Below, in pieces: positions 26,611 through 35,270 of a stretch of 64,000 nucleotides of DNA (positions are counted from its first letter, which is position 1; each line of letters begins with the position of its first letter). Location: the NCBI RefSeq assembly GCF_014650895.1, contig NZ_BMVV01000003.1, positions 62,001-126,000 on the forward strand, in the 5' to 3' direction. The notes under the pieces were generated by a model that was not told the origin of the DNA, did not search any database, and saw only the letters and a program-made list of their open reading frames with translations. The DNA comes from Streptomyces omiyaensis. GTDB taxonomy: Bacteria > Actinomycetota > Actinomycetes > Streptomycetales > Streptomycetaceae. The position numbers and the translations under genes were made by a program.

Positions 26611-27690
26611 ATGAACCAGCTCACCCGCACCACACCGCACCCGCCGAACCGCCCCGTCCCGCACCCGACGGGGGCGGCCGTCCCCCAGCCCCCCGCCCTC
26701 CCGCAGTCCGGCGCCACGGACCCGGCGCCCCCTCCCGCCCCGGCGCCCGGCCCCGCATCCGCCACCGAATCCCGGTCGGACCCCGGACCGGCCGTCCCGC
26801 CCACCCCGACCGCCCCGCCCGATCCCCCGCTCCGCGGGCGGCGCGGCCTGCCCGCCCCGCTCGCCCTCCTCCGCCCCGGCCAGTGGCCGAAGAACCTCCT
26901 GGTCGTCCCGCTCGCCCTGCTCGACGGCGGCTGGGGCGGCGGTGGCGCGGGCCGCGTCGGCCTCGCCCTCGGCGCCTTCATCCTCGCCTCCTCGCTCGTC
27001 TACGTCCTCAACGACATCGCGGACGTCGAACGCGACAAGCGGCACCCGGTCAAGCGCCACCGCCCGCTCGCCTCCGGCCGGATGAGCATCCCGGCGGCCT
27101 GGGCGACGGCCGCCGCCCTCGCCGCCCTGCTCGTCCCCGCCCTCTACCCGCTCGGTCCCGGCGGCGCCCTCGTCGTCGGCGCCTACCTCGCGGTGAACGG
27201 CGCCTACAGCTGGAAGCTCAAGCACGTCCCGCTCATCGACGTCTTCGTCGTCGCCACCGGCTTCGTGCTCCGCCTCCTCGGCGGCTACGAGGCCACCGGC
27301 CGGCCCGCCGGGATGTGGCTCGTCCTCACCGTCCTCGCCTTCTGCCTGGTCCTCATCCTCGGCAAACGCCGCCACGAGCTGAGCGTCTCCGGCACCGGCC
27401 ACCGCCCCGCCCTCGTCGGCTACTCGGCGCACTTCCTCGACCTCGTCCTGGTCCTGTGCTCCGCCCTCGCCGTCGTCGGCTACCTGCTCTACCTGCGCAC
27501 CGAGTCCGGCTTCGGCCCCTACGCCCTGCTCACCGTGGTCTGCGCGCTGCTCGCCCTCTTCCGCTACCTCCAGGTCGTGGTCGTCGACGGCGGCGGCGGC
27601 GAACCGGTCAAGACCCTGCTGCGGGACCGCGTGATGCTCGTCAACGCGGGCGTGTGGGGCGCCCTGCTCCTGCCCCGGCTCGCCGTCTGA
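26611..27690 (+). CDS. UbiA-family prenyltransferase, decaprenylphosphate phosphoribosyltransferase-like
   Basis: The 359-residue protein has a Pro-rich N-terminal tail of about 75 residues, then a UbiA core with about eight membrane helices. The first Asp-rich motif is NDIADVERDKRHPVKRHRPL. Preceded by RPGQWPKNLLVVPLALL and followed by YSWKLKHVPLIDVFVVATGF, it matches the branch that includes mycobacterial DPPR synthase (Rv3806c), which makes polyprenyl-phosphate-phosphoribose. By that analogy it may build a polyprenyl-linked pentose used by the neighbouring glycosyltransferases. The donor is inferred, not shown. Confidence 0.82.
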   Translation: MNQLTRTTPHPPNRPVPHPTGAAVPQPPALPQSGATDPAPPPAPAPGPASATESRSDPGPAVPPTPTAPPDPPLRGRRGLPAPLALLRPGQWPKNLLVVPLALLDGGWGGGGAGRVGLALGAFILASSLVYVLNDIADVERDKRHPVKRHRPLASGRMSIPAAWATAAALAALLVPALYPLGPGGALVVGAYLAVNGAYSWKLKHVPLIDVFVVATGFVLRLLGGYEATGRPAGMWLVLTVLAFCLVLILGKRRHELSVSGTGHRPALVGYSAHFLDLVLVLCSALAVVGYLLYLRTESGFGPYALLTVVCALLALFRYLQVVVVDGGGGEPVKTLLRDRVMLVNAGVWGALLLPRLAV

Positions 27691-27748
27691 CCCCGCACGC
27701 CGCGCCTTCAGCGAACCCCTCCCGCCCACGAACCGCCGAGGAACCCCG

Positions 27749-28759
27749 ATGACCGCACCCCTCGTCTCCGTCGTCGTCCCCATGTACAACGACCGCCGCA
27801 CGGTCGACCTCTGCCTGCGCTCCGTCCTCGCCCAGACCCACCCGAACGTCGAGGTGATCGTCGTCGACGACGCCAGCACCGACGGCTGCGCCGAGATCGC
27901 CGCCACCCACCCCGTCCAGCTGGTCCGCGTCACCGAGAACGGCGGACCCGGCGCCTCCCGCAACGAGGGCGTCCGCCGCGCCCGCGGCGAGATCGTCTTC
28001 TTCCTGGACGCCGACCTCACCATGCACCCCGAGGCGGTCGCCGAGGCCGTCGCGCTCTTCGACGAGCATCCCGAGTACGGGGCCGTGTTCGGAGTCCCCG
28101 ACAAGGAACCCCTCTTCCCCGAGCCGCTCGTCGGCCAGTACCGCATCCTCCAGTACCACTACTGGCGCAAGAGCGCCGAGGGCGACGTCAGCGGCGGCTT
28201 CTACGCGCTCGGCGCGGTCCGCAGACCGGCGTTCATGGAGGCCGGCTGGTTCAACACGGCGCTGCGCCAGACCGAGGAGATCGACCACGCGGAGCGGCTC
28301 GCCGCCCGGTGGCCCATGCTGCTCACCTCGCGGATACGGGGACGGCTCTCCGACGAGAGCCGGATGAAGCCGCTGTTGCGCAAGGCGTTCGTCCGCAGCC
28401 GGCTGCGGGTGCCGTTCTACTTCGACCGGGGCCGGGCCATGCAGGGCATGGAGACCGGCGGCCGGGCCGCCGCCTCCGCCCTCGGCGGGCTCGCCGTCGC
28501 CGCCCTGCCGCTCGCGGCCGTCTGGCCCGCCGCCGCCCTGCCGGTCGCGGCGGCGGCCCTCGCGGGCTCGGTCCTGGCCGACTTCGGCCAGTACCGCTTC
28601 GTCGCCGAGGAGCGCGGCCTCGCCTTCACCGCCTTCTTCACCGGCGCCCACCTGCTGGTCAACACCGCCGTGGTCGCCGGTCTGGCCACCGGACTCGCCC
28701 AGTACGCGACCAGCGGCCGCTTCCGCCGCATGTACCAGCCGGGCGAGGCGCTGGCATGA
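27749..28759 (+). CDS. Family 2 glycosyltransferase with C-terminal membrane segments, copy 2
   Basis: The 336-residue protein has a GT2 fold with VSVVVPMYNDRRTVDLCLRS, VVDDASTDGCAEIA, and DxD in FFLDADLTMHPEA (about residue 88). It ends in about three hydrophobic segments laid out as in the GT2 at 22107; for example FTAFFTGAHLLVNTAVVAG parallels FAPFFTAVHLACHTALLAG of copy 1. The two are therefore duplicated relatives rather than unrelated enzymes, perhaps adding successive sugars. The stop overlaps the start of the second EEP gene (ATGA). Confidence 0.88.
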   Translation: MTAPLVSVVVPMYNDRRTVDLCLRSVLAQTHPNVEVIVVDDASTDGCAEIAATHPVQLVRVTENGGPGASRNEGVRRARGEIVFFLDADLTMHPEAVAEAVALFDEHPEYGAVFGVPDKEPLFPEPLVGQYRILQYHYWRKSAEGDVSGGFYALGAVRRPAFMEAGWFNTALRQTEEIDHAERLAARWPMLLTSRIRGRLSDESRMKPLLRKAFVRSRLRVPFYFDRGRAMQGMETGGRAAASALGGLAVAALPLAAVWPAAALPVAAAALAGSVLADFGQYRFVAEERGLAFTAFFTGAHLLVNTAVVAGLATGLAQYATSGRFRRMYQPGEALA

Positions 28760-30093
28760 GCGTCACGCCCACCCCGCTCCGCACGTCCGGGGCGTCCGGC
28801 GGCCCGAGGGGGACCGAACCGTCCGGAGGGGGCGAGCCGTCCGGAGGAGCCGAGCCGTACGGGGAGGCGGGGAAGTCCGGAGCGGCCGGGAAACCGGTGG
28901 CCGCCGGCCCGGACCGGGCCGAGCCGTCCGCCGCGCACCCGGATCCGGCCCGGCCCGGCCGGGTCCGGCGGATCGCCCGGGGGACACGCCTCTGGTACGG
29001 GCGGGCCGTCGTCGCCGCCTCGGCCGTCTGGCTCGCCTACGCCGTCGTGCGGTGGCTGGTCAGCGGTCGCTGGCACTGGTCGATCATGCTCGACGTCGTC
29101 CCCCCGCTGATCCTCCTCGGCACCCCGCTCCTGCTGCTGGTCGCCTCCGCCGCCGCCTGCGGGCGCCGCCGCCCGGTCGCCGCCGCCGTCTCCGGCACGG
29201 CCCTCGCCCTCGCCCTGGTCACCGGGTCCGGGCTCAACTGGTCCGCGCTCCGGCACGAGCCGGGCCCGGTCCCGGCGGGCGCCCTGCGGGTGGTCTCCCT
29301 CAACACCCAGTACTGGGCGATGGCGACCGGATCCGACCGCCTGATCGCCCTGCTCAAGAGCCGGAACGCCGACGTGTACCTGCTCCAGGAACACGTCGGC
29401 TGGACCCCCGGCCTCGGCGAGGACGGCTACTGGCGGCTGGAGGACGACGCCGCACTGCGCCGCGCCTTCCCCGGATACCACATGGCCCGCCGGGGCGAGC
29501 TGCTCACCCTCTCCCGCTACCCGATCGTCGCGCAGCACCCGGTGGGACCCGGCCCGGCGCTCACCTTCGGCGAGCGTCCCGACTTCGGCCAGGTGTTCGC
29601 GCGGGAGAAGGTGCTCCGCACCGACCTCGCCGTCGGCGGCCGGGTGCTGAGCGCGTACAACGTGCACATCACCGTGCCGCTCGCCCTCGACAACCTCAAC
29701 CCCTTCACGGACTTCGACCACGACGGCTATCTGCGCCGCAAGCACGCCTGGCGGCAGGCGGAGTTCGCGGCCCTGAAGCGGGACGTGGCCGCCAACACCC
29801 ACCCGACCGTGATCGCGGGGGACTTCAACGCCACCGCCGCCATGCGCTCGCTCGACGAGCTGCGGCGGGTGGCCCGGGACGCCACCCCCGCGAACCCCTC
29901 CTTCCTGCCGCTGAGCTGGAAGTTCGCCTCGCTGGGGGAGTTCGGGGAGGACGAGCTGTTCAACCGTGACCTGCCGTTCTTCCGGGTCGACTGGGCCTTC
30001 ACCAAGGGCTCCACGACCCTCCACCGCTACGACTTCCTGCCCACCGACGGGATCTCGGAGCACCGGATGCAGGAGCTGCGGCTCTCGCTGTGA
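28756..30093 (+). CDS. Membrane endonuclease/exonuclease/phosphatase (EEP) family protein, copy 2
   Basis: The 445-residue protein has a low-complexity Gly/Ser/Glu-rich N-terminus (residues 1-70), three membrane segments, and an EEP domain. The domain includes RVVSLNTQYWAMATG, DVYLLQEHVGW, GDFNATAAM and SEHRMQEL. It parallels the EEP protein at 20892-21983, and the segments DVYLLQE, GELLTLSRYP/GELVTLSRFP and KVLRTD are shared almost word for word. Two diverged copies bracket the cluster, suggesting phosphodiesterase steps on the same class of lipid. It is coupled to the upstream GT2 by ATGA overlap. Confidence 0.84.
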   Translation: MSVTPTPLRTSGASGGPRGTEPSGGGEPSGGAEPYGEAGKSGAAGKPVAAGPDRAEPSAAHPDPARPGRVRRIARGTRLWYGRAVVAASAVWLAYAVVRWLVSGRWHWSIMLDVVPPLILLGTPLLLLVASAAACGRRRPVAAAVSGTALALALVTGSGLNWSALRHEPGPVPAGALRVVSLNTQYWAMATGSDRLIALLKSRNADVYLLQEHVGWTPGLGEDGYWRLEDDAALRRAFPGYHMARRGELLTLSRYPIVAQHPVGPGPALTFGERPDFGQVFAREKVLRTDLAVGGRVLSAYNVHITVPLALDNLNPFTDFDHDGYLRRKHAWRQAEFAALKRDVAANTHPTVIAGDFNATAAMRSLDELRRVARDATPANPSFLPLSWKFASLGEFGEDELFNRDLPFFRVDWAFTKGSTTLHRYDFLPTDGISEHRMQELRLSL

Positions 30094-30111
30094 CGGCCCC
30101 GGCCGGTCCGG

Positions 30112-30870
30112 TCACGCCGAGAGGCACTCCACCCGCTCGCCCAGCAGGATCGACCGCTCCAGGGCGCTGAGCCGCGGGCCCGGTTCGATGCCCAGTTCGT
30201 CGACGAGCGTCAGCCGGATCCGCCGGTAGGCGGCGAGCGCCTCGGCGGTCCGCCCGGACCGGTGCAGGGCGAGCATCAGCTGGCCGTGCAGCTGCTCCCG
30301 GAAGGGATGGGCGACGGTCAGCGCCATCAGCTCCCCGACCACGTCCGCGTGCCGGCCGAGTGCCAGCTCCAGGCGCAGCTTCTCCTCGGTGGCCCGGATC
30401 CGCAGCTCCTCCAGGCGCAGCACTCCCGGTTCGAGGGCGGGGGTGCTCTCGCCGGCGAGGACCGGGCCCGTCCACAGGGCGAGCGCGTTGCGCAGTTCCA
30501 GGACGGCCTCGGCGCGCCGGCCGTTCTCGGCGAGGTCCCGGGCGCGGGCGGTGCGGGACTCGAAGACCGAGGAGTCGAGCTGGTCGGGGCCGATCCGCAG
30601 GCGGTAGCCGTACGACAGGGTCTCGATGGCTTCGGGCGAGCCGAGGGAGGCCAGGGCGCGGCGCAGCGCGGAGACACAGATGCGGATCTGGGTGCGGGCG
30701 CTGGCCGGGGGCCGCGGCCCCCAGACGGTCTCGACCAGGGTCTCGGGGGAGACGGCCCAGTCGGGTTCGAGGGCGAGGGCGGCCAGGACGGTCCGGGCTC
30801 GCCGGCCGCCGAGCGGCACCGCTCGGTCGTCGACGGTGGCCCGCAGCGGGCCGAGCACATGGAGGAACAC
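30112..30870 (-). CDS. SARP-family transcriptional regulator (OmpR-type DNA-binding plus BTAD)
   Basis: The 252-residue protein is the minimal SARP form. A winged-helix DNA-binding domain (FLHVLGPLRATVDDRAVPLG through YGYRL, residues 1-95) is followed by a bacterial transcriptional activation domain rich in helical repeats (LDSSVFESRTARARDLAENG onward to residue 250). SARPs activate biosynthetic clusters by binding 11-bp-spaced heptamer repeats. It converges on the second EEP gene and is the only regulator in the cluster. Matching repeats occur at 22059-22087, so it is the prime candidate activator of 22107-30093. Confidence 0.9.
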   Translation of the reverse strand: MFLHVLGPLRATVDDRAVPLGGRRARTVLAALALEPDWAVSPETLVETVWGPRPPASARTQIRICVSALRRALASLGSPEAIETLSYGYRLRIGPDQLDSSVFESRTARARDLAENGRRAEAVLELRNALALWTGPVLAGESTPALEPGVLRLEELRIRATEEKLRLELALGRHADVVGELMALTVAHPFREQLHGQLMLALHRSGRTAEALAAYRRIRLTLVDELGIEPGPRLSALERSILLGERVECLSA

Positions 30871-30929
30871 GACGAAGTCTCCCCGTTCGTTTCTCGGTCA
30901 GGTGGTCGGGGTGGCCCCGGCGGGGGCGC

Positions 30930-31178
30930 TCACAGGAGGCGGCAGTCGGCCACCGTGTAGCCGCGGAGTTCGGGCGGGTCGGCGGCGAGCATCCGCAGGC
31001 AGATGTCGAGGGCCCGTCCGATGGCGTCGAGTTCGTCGGGACAGTCGACGCAGAGCGCGATCCGGACGGAACCGCCGGCGACGAGGGCGCGGGTGGTCTC
31101 GACGGGGTCGGTGGGGCGCACGGCCTGCCGCAGGGTGTGCAGGACGTCGCCGGAGGTGGGGTGGGCGGTGTCCGCCAC
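30930..31178 (-). CDS. Small protein of unknown function upstream of the SARP gene
   Basis: The 82-residue frame from GTG 31178 encodes VADTAHPTSGDVLHTLRQAV and ends GYTVADCRLL. It has an amphipathic helical character, and three cysteines occur in the second half (IALCVDCPDELDAIGRALDICL region and the C-terminal Cys). The frame stays open and protein-like (DPAIYLIGVSLSAPAVADTA) for about 25 codons upstream without a clear start, so the true N-terminus may be longer. It has no recognisable domain. It lies between the small secreted protein and the SARP gene on the same strand. Confidence 0.5.
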   Translation of the reverse strand: MADTAHPTSGDVLHTLRQAVRPTDPVETTRALVAGGSVRIALCVDCPDELDAIGRALDICLRMLAADPPELRGYTVADCRLL

Positions 31179-31240
31179 GGCGGGTGCGGACAGCGAGACG
31201 CCGATGAGGTAGATGGCCGGATCCGAGCGGTGCGGGCCGG

Positions 31241-31441
31241 TCAGCCCCAGGAGAAGCCGTCGCCGGAGGCGGTGGGGGTCGGCGTGGGGACGGCGGCCGG
31301 GGCGGGCGCCGTGGCCGGTGCCGTGGCGGCGGTGGGCGCGGTGGCGGCCGGGGGAGCGGTCTCGGCGGCGGCGAGCAGGGCGCCGGCGACGGCGAGCGGG
31401 GCGAGGGCGGTGACGAGGGCGCGGCGGGCGGACGCGGGCAT
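31241..31441 (-). CDS. Small secreted Ala/Pro/Thr-rich peptide
   Basis: The 66-residue frame starts MPASARRALVTALAPLAVAG, a signal peptide with basic start, hydrophobic core and an AAAETA cleavage region. It is followed by a short low-complexity AP/AT-rich tail ending ASGDGFSWG. It could be a small exported protein, or a chance open frame in GC-rich DNA. The signal-peptide architecture and ATG start favour a real gene. It precedes the 82-codon frame and the SARP gene on one strand. Confidence 0.5.
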   Translation of the reverse strand: MPASARRALVTALAPLAVAGALLAAAETAPPAATAPTAATAPATAPAPAAVPTPTPTASGDGFSWG

Positions 31442-31769
31442 GGCGGAGTACCTCCGGTGGGAGCGGTTCGCGGGATCGGTGTCGTCACGCCCCTCGGAGG
31501 GGCTCTCTCGACGTGTTCCAGCTTGCTCGGCCGGGGCCGGGTCTGTCAGTGCCTCCGGGGTGGCATCAACCGACCGGGCGCTTGGCGCCAGCTCCGTACC
31601 GCCGCGTCCGTACGGCTCCGACCTGCTGTTTCGCGGGTGGTGTCACGTTCCTGCCGGACTGAAGGTGCAAGGCGGTACCCGGCCTTCCGCGGGGCGGCCG
31701 CGGAAAGCGGAGGAGGGGCCCGCCGATCCGGCGGGCCCCTCCTCGTATGGCGGTGTCGTCCTTCGGCGC
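31442..31769. other. Intergenic stretch between dasR 3' end and the small secreted gene
   Basis: About 330 bases without a convincing gene. The right end holds the dasR terminator (31710-31744). The left 250 bases must hold the promoter for the leftward small-protein/SARP genes. No 11-bp heptamer repeats and no dre-like element were seen here. Confidence 0.6.
31710..31744 (-). terminator. Terminator of dasR
   Basis: A perfect 15-bp inverted repeat (31710-31724 with 31730-31744) closes a 5-base GATCC loop 26 bases after the dasR stop. Confidence 0.88.
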
Positions 31770-32630
<861 letters not shown>

Positions 32631-32688
32631 TCAGGTGTCGGTCCGATAACGGACGCGACTGCCCTTCTTATACACCCTTGACACCCCC

Positions 32689-32704
32689 AAAGGTCTAGGC
32701 CAAG
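32689..32704. promoter_or_regulatory. DasR operator (dre) 1 at the dasA promoter
   Basis: AAAGGTCTAGGCCAAG fits the DasR element. It lies directly downstream of a -35-like TTGACA (32678-32683), so bound repressor would cover the dasABC core promoter. Confidence 0.85.
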
Positions 32705-32712
32705 CTCCGGGT

Positions 32713-32728
32713 ACTGGTCTAAACCATT
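32713..32728. promoter_or_regulatory. DasR operator (dre) 2 at the dasA promoter
   Basis: ACTGGTCTAAACCATT matches the DasR consensus at nearly every position. It begins 24 bases after the first site. An extra half-site AGACCAGG follows at 32731. Confidence 0.88.
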
Positions 32729-32816
32729 AAAGACCAGGTCCCAGCCCCACGAGCACTATCCGACGTATGTCTTCGCGCGGTGGGCAGGGGTTGCAGGCAT
32801 CCCTGAGGAGGGTGGC

Positions 32817-34115
32817 GTGAAGCGCAAGCTCATCGCGGCGATCGGCGTCGCGGGCATGATGGTCTCTATCGCTGCGTGTGGCACCGACAACGGTGGCGAC
32901 AAGGGCGACGCGGGCAAGAAGTCCGAGGGTGGCAACAAGACCCTGACCGTCTGGGTCATGGACGGTTCCGCGCCCGACGCCTGGATGGAGGGCGTCAACA
33001 AGGAGTTCGAGGCCAAGCACCCGGGCGTCAAGGTCAAGGTCGAGAAGCAGGTCTGGAACGGCATCCAGGAGAAGGTCACCACCGCCCTCTCCGAGGACAC
33101 CCCGCCGGACGTCCTCGAGCTCGGCAACACCCAGACCGCGGGCTACGCCGTCACCGGTGGCCTCGCCGACCTGACCGGCGACAAGGACAAGCTCGGCTAC
33201 GCCGACTGGAACAAGGGCATGGTCGCGTCGTCCGAGCTGGACGGCAAGCTCTACTCCGCCCCCTGGTACGCCGCCAACCGCGTCGTGATCTACGACAAGG
33301 CCGCGTTCAAGAAGGCCGGCGTCACCCCGCCGAAGACCCGCACCGAGTGGATCGACGGCCTGAAGAAGCTCAAGGCGTCCGACCCCAAGTCCCAGGCCAT
33401 CTACCTGCCGGGCCAGAGCTGGTACGTCCTCGCCGGCTTCATCTGGGACGAGGGCAGCGACCTCGCGGTCAAGGACGGCGACAAGTGGAAGGGCAACCTG
33501 TCCTCCCCCGAGGCCGTCAACGCCATGAACTTCTACAAGGAGCTGGCGTCCTACTCCACCGCTCCGAAGGACAAGGACGAGGCGACCCCGCAGCAGTCCA
33601 CCGACATCGTCCCCAAGGGCGGCGTGTCGTCCTGGATCGGTCTCGGCTGGGAGGCCGGCGGCGCGATCGACGCGATCAAGAAGGCCGGCAAGACCGCCGA
33701 CTTCGGCTACTTCCCGATCCCGGGCAAGACGGCCGACAAGCCGGGCTCCGTCTTCTTCGGCGGCTCCAACCTCGCCATCTCCGAGCGCTCCCAGAACAAG
33801 GACCTCGCCAAGGAGTGGCTGGCCCTCGCCGCCGGCAAGGACCAGATGACGAAGTACGCCCAGGCCACCGAGGGCGGTCTGCTCCCGAACAGCGACGCCG
33901 CGCAGTTCAAGCCCGCCGCCGGCTCCTTCGCCGAGGCCATGGCCGCGTCGTCCGTCTCCGGCAAGATCACCCCGGTCACCCCGGGCTGGGCCAACGTCGA
34001 GACCGCCCCGAACCCGATCAAGGACTACATGACCAAGGTCCTGAAGGGCGAGGACGCCAAGGCCGCGGCCGAGGCCGCCGACAAGGTCATCAACGAGCGC
34101 ATCAACCAGCAGTAA
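32817..34115 (+). CDS. dasA: ABC transporter substrate-binding lipoprotein DasA (N,N'-diacetylchitobiose)
   Basis: DasA captures chitobiose outside the cell. The 432-residue protein has a lipoprotein signal peptide (MKRKLIAAIGVAGMMVSIAACG, quoted in part), with lipobox SIAAC placing the acylated Cys at residue 21. A Gly/Lys/Asp-rich linker and a family 1 solute-binding fold follow (LTVWVMDGSAPDAWMEGVNK). GTG at 32817 follows GGAGGGTGGC. Lys-rich codon use and strong C/G third positions suggest high expression. It is the first gene of dasABCD, under two DasR operators; the ATPase (MsiK in Streptomyces) is encoded elsewhere. Confidence 0.95.
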   Translation: MKRKLIAAIGVAGMMVSIAACGTDNGGDKGDAGKKSEGGNKTLTVWVMDGSAPDAWMEGVNKEFEAKHPGVKVKVEKQVWNGIQEKVTTALSEDTPPDVLELGNTQTAGYAVTGGLADLTGDKDKLGYADWNKGMVASSELDGKLYSAPWYAANRVVIYDKAAFKKAGVTPPKTRTEWIDGLKKLKASDPKSQAIYLPGQSWYVLAGFIWDEGSDLAVKDGDKWKGNLSSPEAVNAMNFYKELASYSTAPKDKDEATPQQSTDIVPKGGVSSWIGLGWEAGGAIDAIKKAGKTADFGYFPIPGKTADKPGSVFFGGSNLAISERSQNKDLAKEWLALAAGKDQMTKYAQATEGGLLPNSDAAQFKPAAGSFAEAMAASSVSGKITPVTPGWANVETAPNPIKDYMTKVLKGEDAKAAAEAADKVINERINQQ

Positions 34116-34244
34116 GACGCACAGCCCGGCGGTGCGGCCCGGACGCACCGGACCGCACCGCCGGCTCCGCAGTTTTCAGCGGCCCGCTCCCCCGGGCCGC
34201 GCCCCGGTGGGCGCGGGAGCCCCAGAACCGCGAGGAAGAAGACC

Positions 34245-35270
34245 ATGACCGTGGACTCCCAGGGGACGGCGAACGCCGCTCCTCAGGACGCGCCCGGGAG
34301 GGCGGCAGGGAAGTCTCAGACCCCCCCGCCAGCTCCTTCCGGCTCGAAGGAAGTCCTTCAGCCCTCGCGCGGCAGACGCTCCCTGCCCAGCGGGCTGCTG
34401 CCGTACCTGCTCGTCGCACCCGCCCTGCTCTCGATGGCGGTGCTGCTCCTCTACCCGCTGATCCGCAATGTGATCCTCTCCTTCCAGGAACTGAACCGGA
34501 AGGAGTTCATCACCCGCGAGACGGTGTGGACGGGCTTCGACAACTACACCGAGCTCCTCGGTGACTCGGAGTTCTGGACCGTCGTCGTCCGCTCCGTCGT
34601 CTTCACCGCCGTCAACGTCTTCCTGATCATGGTCATCGGCGCCGGCATCGGCCTGCTGCTCGACCGCCTGGGCAAGAAGATGCGGCTGCTCCTCTCGCTG
34701 GCCCTCGTCTTCGCCTGGGCCATGCCGATCGTCGCCTCCGTGACCGTCTTCCGGTGGCTCTTCGACGAGCAGTTCGGCGTCGTCAACTGGCTGATGCGCA
34801 CCCTGGGCTTCTCCGGATACGAGCAGCACAACTGGTTCGAGACCGGCTTCTCGACCCTCGTCATCTGCCTCATCCTGCTGGTCTGGGGCTCCGTCCCCTT
34901 CGTGGCGCTCAACATGTACGCCGGCCTGACCACCATCGGCACCGAGCTGTACGAGGCCGCCAAGATGGACGGCGCGAGCGGCTGGCGCACCTTCTGGGCC
35001 GTGGTCTTCCCGAACCTGAAGCCCTTCTTCATGATCACGACGTTCCTGGAGATCATCTGGATCTTCAAGGCGTTCACCCAGGTCTACGCGATGAACCTCG
35101 GCGGCCCCGACCGCGCCTCGGAGACCCTCCCGGTCTTCGCCTACATCGAGGGCGTCGGCCAGTTCCACTACGGCGTCGCCGCGGCCATCTCGGTCCTCAC
35201 GATCCTGATGCTCGTCGCGCTCATGTCCTTCTACTTCCGCCTGATCCTGAAGCAGGAGGATGAGCTGTGA
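34245..35270 (+). CDS. dasB: ABC sugar transporter permease DasB
   Basis: This 341-residue permease has a disordered Ala/Pro/Ser-rich N-terminus of about 45 residues and six membrane segments. The ATPase-contacting EAA loop reads LYEAAKMDGASGWRTFWAVV at about residue 240. It is MalF-type and pairs with DasC to form the membrane channel for chitobiose uptake. The gene follows dasA after 129 bases containing a small GC-rich dyad that could reduce downstream expression relative to the binding protein. It overlaps dasC by ATGAGCTGTGA-type coupling. Confidence 0.94.
   Translation: MTVDSQGTANAAPQDAPGRAAGKSQTPPPAPSGSKEVLQPSRGRRSLPSGLLPYLLVAPALLSMAVLLLYPLIRNVILSFQELNRKEFITRETVWTGFDNYTELLGDSEFWTVVVRSVVFTAVNVFLIMVIGAGIGLLLDRLGKKMRLLLSLALVFAWAMPIVASVTVFRWLFDEQFGVVNWLMRTLGFSGYEQHNWFETGFSTLVICLILLVWGSVPFVALNMYAGLTTIGTELYEAAKMDGASGWRTFWAVVFPNLKPFFMITTFLEIIWIFKAFTQVYAMNLGGPDRASETLPVFAYIEGVGQFHYGVAAAISVLTILMLVALMSFYFRLILKQEDEL

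Noticed and set aside
30898..31488. A 196-codon leftward frame covering the small-protein region
   Set aside because: It is dominated by Pro/Arg/His low complexity, typical of the out-of-frame reading of a GC-rich gene, and competes with the better-supported 66- and 82-codon frames.
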